Source: a virus. From it: a stretch of DNA of 20,783 nucleotides. The stretch spans positions 1 to 20,783 of the IMG/VR virus record IMGVR_UViG_3300027668_000134; one strand, given 5' to 3'. Below, piece after piece: positions 1-7,222 of this stretch. Position 1 is the first letter of the stretch. Every line of letters starts with the position of its first letter. Position numbers and translations under genes: made by a program. The notes under the pieces are model-generated. The model searched no databases, was not told the DNA's origin, and was given only the letters and a program-made list of their open reading frames with translations.

Positions 1-3000
1 TTTTTACATCACTTGATGTCGTTACTGCCATAAATATTTCATTCAATGCACAAGAGATACTTAGTAACTTTGTGAACTCATTCGTAGAATATTTAGGAGT
101 AATTACTACACTCGAAATATAGTCTCCTAGTTCTTGATGCAAGTATGCCGCCAGTTCTGAGAAGTAGAATGTCGCTCCAAAATCCCAGTTGTCAATTGAA
201 AAGTATTCATTCACTTTCGTAGACACTGCGGTTTTGATTTCGCTGTCTGTGTATCCAACTCCCAACTTTTTAATTACCTTAAACACTGCTTGATTCTCTG
301 TTGTAGCATATGAACCAAATAGATATTTAAACTCTGCGGGAATATAAGCAACATGGTCTGCAATGGCAGCCTTAGGCTCAATTGTAGTCATTAGTTTTTT
401 CAATTCATAATTATTTGGTGGTACTGGTTGTTTAGTTGTAAAATCTTTTGCTATCCATTTGCTTACATTTCTAACATAATCAGAACTCAACACATACATA
501 TCAATAATATTACTTGTGCTAGGATTTATTCGTTTGTTTAAATCTGCATAATGGTCCCATCTGAAACTTGTAAATGTGTCTTCGACAAATGATACTCCTT
601 CTTTCACTGAATATGATATTGAGTTGTGTACTATGTTTTCTCCACTGCCGACAATGTTGTTTATACCTGTAGACCAAACTCCGGCTATTCGTTTATACCA
701 AACTGGTGTTGCGGGAGTTGTGTTATACCACAAGACAGCAGTCAAAGGGACGGTTGAATCTGGAACTCCTGGAACAAAGGCGCCATCCTTAAAGTCTTCT
801 GGTGCCGCATATGCATAATTCGATGCTCTGTCGTATGTTACTCCTTCTACTTTATATGATTCTGTTACCATTTTCTTTCCAGCAGTAATGGTAAAGACTT
901 CATATGGATTACCGTTTGTATTTCCTGCGAACAACTTAACTTTTGTATTATCTTTGTAACCTGCAGTAGTGTAGTAGTCGTCATATACGTGTGATGCTAA
1001 TGTTTTGTATGCCGTATCTATTTGTTTTCCTTCAACTTGTAATTTGAATGATGCTGATACTCTCACTGAGAAGCCAGCAATATCTGATAGAGTTGCCGGT
1101 GAGCCAGTAAATACGTCAATTTTGTCAAGTAGTGAAACGGCATATGTCCAGAATACAATTTTATATGTTGTGCCAGAAACGAGTGTAACTGTAGTATGGT
1201 TTGCATCAATAAAAGAACCAGTTTCTGTTCTAAGAAGAACGTTACTCGTGGTAAGTGCGGTTGCACTTGATATTGTAAATTGTCCATATGGATATTGTTT
1301 GAACTTGATATCTTGGTCTAGTGTGTTGATGTTTAATTGGTTCTGATTGCCGGCGGCATTTGCATCAGTGTCTGCGTGTTGGAATGGCAAAGTAAATGTA
1401 TACTCTGTAGTTCCAGTATCAAAAGAAGTTACTATGCCTGTTCCACTTTGTTCAACATTATCAGTCGTGTCAATAAACGAAAATTTACTACCAGCATTAC
1501 TGAAATAAGTTGTTGATGGAATTCCTTTGAATGCAAAAGTATTCAAATCAGCCGTGCTAATTGTTGCAAAACTACTGTCTGCATTAGAATGGTCTTCAGC
1601 GCCAGAGTAGTTGATAGTAATATTTGATGTTGAAAGATTTGTGTCTGTTGATGCTGATACCACACTGTCTAGTCCAATTTCGCCTGCTAATGATGTTACG
1701 GTAGATAAGTCATCAATTCTCAGAGTAAGTTTGTCTATTTCATCACCTAAACCTAAATCTGTCGCATCACCAATATCTTTACCGGTATCAGTTGTTGGTG
1801 AATATATCTGGGCTCTAGTTAATGGATATTCTACACCATCTGGTGATACCAGAGCATGTGAATAAGTTAGGCCTTCAACACCGCCACTAGTTTGAGTGAA
1901 GTTGTATGATTCTCTGGTACCAGTGTGTAGATATTTGGCGGTAAATTGTGCACCCGTACTGTTATAAACTGCTGAGTTAGAAATTGGTGCTTGTCCCACT
2001 GTAATTTTTTCATTAGTTTCTGATGCTGTATATTTAAATACAGGGTCAGAACCTGATAAGTAATTGAGATATATTGTATCTCGTTGAGTTAGATTCGTTT
2101 CATTATCGACTACATTAGTATTGTTGCCATAGAAAAACTTAACCTGCTCTTTACTTTCAAATGCAACTTTTACGCCTTTGATAACGGCAGTATATTGTGA
2201 TTCATTATCTCTAATTCCAGAAGTGTAGTTAAACACTACATGTATTTGTGAAGGAGTAGCCCCAGTGTGAATTTGCCATTCCCATTCTTGTGCCATACCG
2301 GCTTTCAGTGCATACTTCAATGTAAATGTTGTTTCTGAAACGCTGTCTACTTTGGCCTTAATTGCTTTAACCTCTGCGTCTGTGAATTTTGTTCTTACAC
2401 CTCTTATCATTTTTACAATTTTTTGGGTGGAGTTAGCACCAGTTTTTCCTGAAATTGATTTATCTAGTGTATAGTTTGTTGTACCGTCACTAAGTTTTGT
2501 ACCTATTGCTACAACTTTTGCATATGTTGTTATTGCGCCAATAGTCAATTCAAAAATATCTCCTTCAAATACTTTGCCATCTATTGTAGCATTTACAATC
2601 ATTGAATTATTTGTGGATACTGTAAATGATTTGTTCACTGGTACATTTATACCAACCGCATTATTATACTTGTAGTAAAATTGATTCAATAGGCTCGGAT
2701 GTTTTATTGCTTTAGTAAGTTCATTTCTTATAAAATTATCACTTTTGCCTTGTTCTTTGTTATAACTTAAAGGAACTTTTACTACTTCATCTTCAACAAA
2801 TAGACTTCCATCTGTGCCCGTCACACTTAAATTTGAGTGATGCCCGATTACATCGTCCATCTCAAAGTAGCGAGATTTGCCGGCAAATGATGTGTTTACT
2901 GATTTTACTTTTCTAACTACGTTGCTGCCGAGACTTAATGGATATACGTTATAATCTTGTGCGTTTACCATTCTGTCTTGTGAGTAATAACTTCTAGGTG

Positions 3001-4264
3001 CAATTCTACGAACACTTGCGTATGTTTCGCCAGCGTAGTTCTCAGAGAAGTCTTTAGTACTTGACATTGTGAATGTTAGACTATATGTTCTGTCGTCACT
3101 TCCTATATATGGAATTGTTATATCTACGTTAGTGATGTCGTTTGATTCTACAGAAAAGTTATCGTTGTCTGCTGTTCTGAACCATGTTCTGTAGTTGCCA
3201 CTTGCGGCATTACCAAATACGCCATCTGGGTAAGTTAATTCGATTGAGTTATTGTCAAGTGAACCCACACTTACTATATCGCCAGAGCCCGTTCGTAAAG
3301 CATTATAAATTGCAGTTTCACGGGTAGAGTTGTCTACTTTCGTTACACTTGAAACATAGGTATTATTCGAATCCGTTTTCGTAACCCAAACATCACTGTT
3401 TGATATGTTTACTCCATTTACCTTCTGTCTTCTATTTGAAATCACTGTTCTATAATTTTTATCTTCGTACCCCAATTGTCCTGCAACTGCGTAAACAAAG
3501 AATCCTGTTCTATCACTAGCAGAGCCCAAGTTGTCGTTTCTGTTTATAAGTGTAAACTTTTTAGAAAGATTTGGTTCGTCTTCGTAAAATGTTGTTAGTG
3601 TCTGGTCTAGCACAATACGGACTGCCTCAAAATTTCTGGAAGCGCCTGCTATTGAACTAGCAAATGGATAATTTATGTTCTTTGAAGTTGGAGATTCATT
3701 TATTTCATATAAAGAGTAGTCTACCTCATCAAGAGTCATTGTAGACGCTGGATTTTGAATTTTTGTATTTCCAGTGAATGCCGAATTTAGAACACCAATA
3801 AAGTTCTCATACCAATCAGCATTATTGCTGTCGTTCCAATTTACAATTTTTCCTGCAAGAGATAACCCTTCGTTGTCCAATACTTCTTCATTAGTTGTGA
3901 CACTTGAAATCTTCATAAAGCCCTTTGCGTTGATTGGGCGTGTCTTATTATATCCAAGTGATTTTGCCATTTGAAGAATACTGGCTCTACGTTCAGCAGT
4001 GTCCATGAAGTTTTCACGGGTATTCATATCCAATCTGAATGCTAAACTGTGTCCCATGTATGCGACTAAATCTAAGATTGCGATAAATTCAGAACTTGCA
4101 ACAAAGTCATTAAACTTGTCGGGATAAGTCTGTGCTGTATAATCTAGAAGTGCTGTTCTAATTGTGTCAAAATCATATGCTTTAAGGCTAATATTGGAAA
4201 ATGCTGTATATACTGCTGTCCAACTTTCACTTGCGAATAGATTGTCTGTACGTTCTTGGCTCAT
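1..4264 (-). CDS. gp6: Baseplate wedge protein gp6-like, oversized, 3' end cut by window edge
   Basis: The minus frame from ATG at 4264-4262 stays open to the left edge, giving at least 1421 codons. The first 120 residues carry the gp6-family signature: a segment rich in FDTIRTALLDY, then SSEFIAILDLVAYMGHSLAF and NTRENFMDTAERRASILQMAKSLGYN. In T4, gp6 dimers clamp the inner baseplate wedge and form the ring that controls the sheath switch. The C-terminal end (EFTKLLSISCALNEIFMAVT) resembles the usual gp6 C-terminal segment, so probably only a few codons lie outside the window. T4 gp6 has 660 residues; this one is more than twice that, and the middle is a Thr/Ser/Asn/Val-rich, beta-looking extension. 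It starts 13 bp after the gp25 stop with a GAGAG ribosome site, so the two genes are probably co-transcribed. The family call is firm at the N-terminus; the middle is unrecognised. Confidence 0.85.
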   Translation of the reverse strand, partial: MSQERTDNLFASESWTAVYTAFSNISLKAYDFDTIRTALLDYTAQTYPDKFNDFVASSEFIAILDLVAYMGHSLAFRLDMNTRENFMDTAERRASILQMAKSLGYNKTRPINAKGFMKISSVTTNEEVLDNEGLSLAGKIVNWNDSNNADWYENFIGVLNSAFTGNTKIQNPASTMTLDEVDYSLYEINESPTSKNINYPFASSIAGASRNFEAVRIVLDQTLTTFYEDEPNLSKKFTLINRNDNLGSASDRTGFFVYAVAGQLGYEDKNYRTVISNRRQKVNGVNISNSDVWVTKTDSNNTYVSSVTKVDNSTRETAIYNALRTGSGDIVSVGSLDNNSIELTYPDGVFGNAASGNYRTWFRTADNDNFSVESNDITNVDITIPYIGSDDRTYSLTFTMSSTKDFSENYAGETYASVRRIAPRSYYSQDRMVNAQDYNVYPLSLGSNVVRKVKSVNTSFAGKSRYFEMDDVIGHHSNLSVTGTDGSLFVEDEVVKVPLSYNKEQGKSDNFIRNELTKAIKHPSLLNQFYYKYNNAVGINVPVNKSFTVSTNNSMIVNATIDGKVFEGDIFELTIGAITTYAKVVAIGTKLSDGTTNYTLDKSISGKTGANSTQKIVKMIRGVRTKFTDAEVKAIKAKVDSVSETTFTLKYALKAGMAQEWEWQIHTGATPSQIHVVFNYTSGIRDNESQYTAVIKGVKVAFESKEQVKFFYGNNTNVVDNETNLTQRDTIYLNYLSGSDPVFKYTASETNEKITVGQAPISNSAVYNSTGAQFTAKYLHTGTRESYNFTQTSGGVEGLTYSHALVSPDGVEYPLTRAQIYSPTTDTGKDIGDATDLGLGDEIDKLTLRIDDLSTVTSLAGEIGLDSVVSASTDTNLSTSNITINYSGAEDHSNADSSFATISTADLNTFAFKGIPSTTYFSNAGSKFSFIDTTDNVEQSGTGIVTSFDTGTTEYTFTLPFQHADTDANAAGNQNQLNINTLDQDIKFKQYPYGQFTISSATALTTSNVLLRTETGSFIDANHTTVTLVSGTTYKIVFWTYAVSLLDKIDVFTGSPATLSDIAGFSVRVSASFKLQVEGKQIDTAYKTLASHVYDDYYTTAGYKDNTKVKLFAGNTNGNPYEVFTITAGKKMVTESYKVEGVTYDRASNYAYAAPEDFKDGAFVPGVPDSTVPLTAVLWYNTTPATPVWYKRIAGVWSTGINNIVGSGENIVHNSISYSVKEGVSFVEDTFTSFRWDHYADLNKRINPSTSNIIDMYVLSSDYVRNVSKWIAKDFTTKQPVPPNNYELKKLMTTIEPKAAIADHVAYIPAEFKYLFGSYATTENQAVFKVIKKLGVGYTDSEIKTAVSTKVNEYFSIDNWDFGATFYFSELAAYLHQELGDYISSVVITPKYSTNEFTKLLSISCALNEIFMAVTTSSDVK

Positions 4265-4277
4265 AATGGTCTCTCTA

Positions 4278-4634
4278 TTATTCTCTGTCTAAATCGATAC
4301 TTAATTCTACTGGCTCATTTGTAGGCAGAATTGCAAGTCTCAACATAGCGTTTATTGTATGGTCCGAGTCTGTAACTTCTACACTAACAAAGGTACATCT
4401 TGGGTCATCGTTTATAATATTCGTTAAATCTTCTTTAATTAACTCAGTAGTTTCAGCAGTTAGTGGCTCAAACATCATTTCGTGTATAATTGACCCATAA
4501 GTAGGCAACATCACACGTTCACCCCTACGAGTCATGATATGATTCATAAGGTCTTCAATCACCAAGTCTTTATCATGTAACTCGTGATTTATTGCTTTTA
4601 AATTTTTGGTACTGAACCCTGCGAATGTTGGCAT
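4278..4634 (-). CDS. gp25: Baseplate wedge protein gp25 (gp25-like lysozyme-fold family)
   Basis: This 118-residue protein has the compact gp25/GpW-type fold signature: FSTKNLKAINHELHDKDLVIEDLMNHIMTRRGE near the N-terminus, then LPTYGSIIHEMMFEPL and a C-terminal beta segment with alternating hydrophobics. T4 gp25 is 132 residues. In T4 it joins the inner baseplate to the first sheath ring and is required for sheath assembly. It is the first gene after the late-promoter-like motif at 4667-4675 and lies directly upstream of gp6, a common pairing in contractile-tail clusters. The ATG at 4634 is preceded by AGAGAAAATAATAGAT, a weak, distant ribosome site. No anomalies were seen. Confidence 0.9.
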   Translation of the reverse strand: MPTFAGFSTKNLKAINHELHDKDLVIEDLMNHIMTRRGERVMLPTYGSIIHEMMFEPLTAETTELIKEDLTNIINDDPRCTFVSVEVTDSDHTINAMLRLAILPTNEPVELSIDLDRE

Positions 4635-4666
4635 ATCTATTATTTTCTCTGTAGTTTATGTTACAT

Positions 4667-4675
4667 GTATTTATC
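4667..4675 (-). promoter_or_regulatory. Candidate gp55-type late promoter of gp25-gp6
   Basis: On the minus strand the 9-mer GATAAATAC lies about 33 bases upstream of the gp25 ATG. It matches the T4 late consensus TATAAATA at 7 of 8 positions, and there is no recognisable -35 box, as expected for late promoters. The same 9-mer occurs upstream of the gp48-like operon (12711-12719). gp55 is encoded in this window, so the matching sigma factor is present. Position and repetition support the call; it has no experimental support. Confidence 0.6.
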
Positions 4676-4700
4676 TCTACATAAACTTCGCAGTTTTTGA

Positions 4701-4729
4701 TTGACAAATGGATGCAATTCTGTTATTAT
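4701..4729 (+). promoter_or_regulatory. Sigma70-type promoter of clpP with extended -10
   Basis: A perfect -35 TTGACA (4701-4706) is separated by 17 bp from the -10 TATTAT (4724-4729). A TG one base upstream of the -10 makes it an extended -10 element. The predicted start is near 4736, leaving a leader of about 35 bases before the clpP ATG. The same design (TTGACA, 17-18 bp, TGTTATNAT) recurs before gp55 and before the small RNA. It should be read by host sigma70 polymerase early in infection. Confidence 0.8.
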
Positions 4730-4771
4730 AGTACTAAATAATAGTAATAATCACAACAAGGATAACAAATT

Positions 4772-5362
4772 ATGCCAAATTTAGTACCAATGGTCGTTGA
4801 CCAGTCAGCAAATGGAGAACGCAGTTACGATATTTTCTCTCGTTTATTAAAAGAAAGAGTTATATTTCTGACTAGTGAAGTGAATGATTACCAAGCAGAT
4901 TTGATTTGTGCCCAGTTATTGTTCTTAGAAGCAGAGAATTCAGACAAAGATATACATTTTTATATCAATTCTCCTGGTGGTGCTGTTACATCTGGAATGG
5001 CAATATATGATACCATGCAGTTTATAAGTTCGCCTGTTGCTACTACAGTAATGGGACAAGCATGTAGCATGGGTTCATTACTTGCACAAGCGGGCGCTGA
5101 AGGTAAGAGGCATGTACTACCAAATGCTCGTACAATGATACATCAACCTAGTGGTGGTGCTGGCGGACAGGCTACTGATATGAAGATTCAAGTTGATGAA
5201 ATAATGAAACTGAAAGAAAGATTGACTCAAATCTATGTGAATCATAATTCTGCTGGAAAAACATTTGATGAATTAACTGAAGCAATGGAGCGAGATAACT
5301 TCATGTCAGCAGAAGAAACTGTTGCGTATGGGTTAGCAGATAAAGTTATAGATAAGCGTTAG
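4772..5362 (+). CDS. clpP: ClpP-family serine peptidase
   Basis: This 196-residue protein is close to bacterial ClpP along its whole length. ClpP forms a double heptameric barrel that degrades proteins fed by an AAA+ unfoldase such as ClpX or ClpA. The catalytic triad is intact: Ser99 in GQACSMGS, His124 in MIHQP and Asp175 in ERDNF. The FYINSPGG oxyanion segment (63-70) and the GGAGGQATD handle region (128-136) are also present. No unfoldase gene is visible, so it would have to use the host partner or act alone. It is an isolated plus-strand gene between minus-strand tail genes, with its own promoter at 4701-4729. Its TAG stop overlaps the TAA stop of the converging neighbour. T4's own head protease, gp21, is a different family. 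Host-protein turnover or virion-protein processing are both possible roles. Confidence 0.92.
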   Translation: MPNLVPMVVDQSANGERSYDIFSRLLKERVIFLTSEVNDYQADLICAQLLFLEAENSDKDIHFYINSPGGAVTSGMAIYDTMQFISSPVATTVMGQACSMGSLLAQAGAEGKRHVLPNARTMIHQPSGGAGGQATDMKIQVDEIMKLKERLTQIYVNHNSAGKTFDELTEAMERDNFMSAEETVAYGLADKVIDKR

Positions 5363-5991
5363 AATCCAGGTACATAACTGAACATCTTGGCAGTTTTGAT
5401 TTTTTGTTGGGCCAACATAGAATCAACTTTGCCATTTTTCTTTATATTACTTTGAATTTCGTCTGTTACTGAGTACCAGTCTTTTGCATTTATAAGTTTT
5501 GTGATTGGACTCTTTTCTATAGTACTAACACCTTCGGCAAAAAAGTGGTACAATAACGCATCATAATGTGGTTGTGAAATCTTCACTGTGATAAACTTCT
5601 CTAGTACGTTTCCAATGTTTCTTAATTGCTTCTCTAAGATAAATACTGCCGCACCTTTTGTTATTTTTTTCGATGATATATCTATTCGGGTAGATGCAAC
5701 AGTAATATATCCATAGTCTATCTCAGTGTCTGAAATTTTATAGTTATAACCAACGACATTATCAACAATCGTAAGCATCGGCTTATTATCCAATATGATG
5801 GCGTCTTTGCTCACTGACGAAAATGTTAAATTTTTCACATCATTCAGGTCAACTCTCGTGTGACAAAGAAGATAATTTGGATTACCATTTTCATGGTATC
5901 CTGTTCCTAAAAACGTGCCATGGTCTGTTATAACATTTAATGGCATTTGAATATAATTTAGTAATGAGCCTGGTCGTTTATCATATATCAT
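5359..5991 (-). CDS. Lysozyme-fold tail protein, probably catalytically inactive
   Basis: This 210-residue protein is the last gene of the tail operon, starting 2 bp after the gp5 stop. Residues about 107-175 read like the C-terminal part of a phage lysozyme (glycoside hydrolase family 24 type): [19 protein letters not shown], a basic helix, then [20 protein letters not shown] and [12 protein letters not shown]. The expected upstream catalytic segment seems to fall at residues 74-101. There an Asn (N78 in VDNVVGY) stands where T4 lysozyme has Glu11, Asp88 may match Asp20, and the TIGIGH motif is replaced by YITVAST. Residues 1-70 are unrecognised. In T4 this fold is an internal domain of gp5; here gp5 lacks it and the domain appears as its own gene. 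It may therefore be a structural spike or hub partner rather than an enzyme. The assignment rests on motif reading and needs a profile comparison. Confidence 0.5.
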   Translation of the reverse strand: MIYDKRPGSLLNYIQMPLNVITDHGTFLGTGYHENGNPNYLLCHTRVDLNDVKNLTFSSVSKDAIILDNKPMLTIVDNVVGYNYKISDTEIDYGYITVASTRIDISSKKITKGAAVFILEKQLRNIGNVLEKFITVKISQPHYDALLYHFFAEGVSTIEKSPITKLINAKDWYSVTDEIQSNIKKNGKVDSMLAQQKIKTAKMFSYVPGF

Positions 5992-5993
5992 AA

Positions 5994-7220
5994 TTATGTA
6001 CCCTTTGCTTTTGACTGAGCAAAAACACTCGTTGTTAGTTTTGTAGAATGTGGTCTAATGAATGGCTCATGTGTTGGTAGTTCAGACACAATTGTTTTTT
6101 TAAGTGTTGTACATTCTAATTCTTCTATATCTGGCATATCACTAGTTAGAATAAGTTCTGATATTGGTGCTAATGGTCCATTTAAATGCAATAGACTACC
6201 AGTCGTTACTATACAATTTACCCCAACGTTAATATTCATTCCAGACTCACTCTGCAAGAATTGGTTACCTTGACTTCTGAAATGTAATTCTTGGTCGGTA
6301 TTAATTTTTGTGGTGCCGAAACTATGTATGTTTATATTTTCGCCCGCTTCTAAATTAATATTTTTATCTGCACGTAAGTTAAAGTCTTTCTGAGTTCTCA
6401 TATTTAGTGACCCCTCTGCGTAGACCATGACTTCGCCACTTGCTCCAACCTCTATCCATCCAGTGCCACTACTATTAATAATATGAATAAAATCATTACC
6501 ACCATCTAACATAATACTAGCACCCGAAGATGTTGTTATTCTTATTTGCTCAGGATGAAGTTCGCCTGTATCATCAACACTGCCATCATCAATTGATATC
6601 GATGAGCCAGCCGATGTTTTCAGTCCAGTAACTTTGCTATGTTGTGGAGTTGCGTATGCCGCATCTCTTCGAGGGCTCGCAGATGTTGGACCTCGTAAAT
6701 CGTCACTAAACGTTCCTTGGTCTCCTAGTACTTTATTATTTGGTGAGTTTGGCAGTTCTTCTCCATTCTTTTCTGCATCTTCTGGACCTAAAACAACTTT
6801 CTGCACAGCAACACCTTCAAATGCACCTTCACCTATTCCACTGCCATCAATATGTGGGTTTCCTTTAACGCCACCAGCAACTATATCTACTGACTCTGAT
6901 GATGTTGCAAACCAAAAGGCATCAACTGTTGAGGCGTGGTCTGCAAAGAATACAAGAATTACAATGCCAGTTTCATCTGGAACATTAAACATAGACCCCG
7001 TTTTTGCATGTTTGAAATATGTTGGTTTCTCCGGACTCTGATTTAATGCTGGAATATACGCGGCAATCCTTCCTTGTCCAGTTGGGTCAATATGTGGAAT
7101 ACCCTTTGAACTTTTAGTAATCGTTATCGCTTTGTATATATTATTTAACTTAGCAATAAGAGGACTGGCTTCATGGGCATATTGTGCATCAACCGTCTTT
7201 TTTATTTTATTGTCAGCCAT
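5994..7220 (-). CDS. gp5: Baseplate central spike protein, gp5/VgrG-like
   Basis: This 408-residue protein has an N-terminal OB-fold-like domain (about 35-115, with GRIAAYIPAL and TGIVILVFFADH). A linker rich in Gly, Pro, Asn and Ser follows (about 118-200). Then comes a repetitive beta-helix region (about 205-335), with successive strands such as IRITTSSGASIMLDG, FIHIINSSGTGWIEV, FNLRADKNINLEAG and INIHSFGTTKIN. These repeats are typical of the trimeric gp5/VgrG needle that pierces the outer membrane. T4 gp5 has 575 residues with a lysozyme domain between the OB fold and the helix; that domain is absent here, and a lysozyme-fold protein is encoded next door. The C-terminal 70 residues after the helix are unrecognised. 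It starts 2 bp after the hub gene stop, matching the gp27-gp5 partnership. Confidence 0.85.
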   Translation of the reverse strand: MADNKIKKTVDAQYAHEASPLIAKLNNIYKAITITKSSKGIPHIDPTGQGRIAAYIPALNQSPEKPTYFKHAKTGSMFNVPDETGIVILVFFADHASTVDAFWFATSSESVDIVAGGVKGNPHIDGSGIGEGAFEGVAVQKVVLGPEDAEKNGEELPNSPNNKVLGDQGTFSDDLRGPTSASPRRDAAYATPQHSKVTGLKTSAGSSISIDDGSVDDTGELHPEQIRITTSSGASIMLDGGNDFIHIINSSGTGWIEVGASGEVMVYAEGSLNMRTQKDFNLRADKNINLEAGENINIHSFGTTKINTDQELHFRSQGNQFLQSESGMNINVGVNCIVTTGSLLHLNGPLAPISELILTSDMPDIEELECTTLKKTIVSELPTHEPFIRPHSTKLTTSVFAQSKAKGT

Positions 7221-7222
7221 AA

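Noticed and set aside
1063-1287. Readings of 60-140 codons on the opposite strand or other frames of large genes (for example here and at 6634-7041, 9732-9977, 13497-13934)
   Set aside because: They lie wholly or almost wholly within strongly supported genes, lack ribosome sites and show low-complexity, frame-shadow composition.
5403-5425. TGTTGG..CCAACA palindrome as a terminator for clpP
   Set aside because: The usable stem is only about 4 bp once a loop is allowed, and no T run follows on either strand.
5638-5648. GATAAATACTG on the plus strand, identical to the late motif before the gp48-like gene
   Set aside because: It lies inside the lysozyme-fold coding sequence, antisense to it, with no plus-strand gene downstream. 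Most likely it is a chance match, although an antisense late transcript cannot be excluded.
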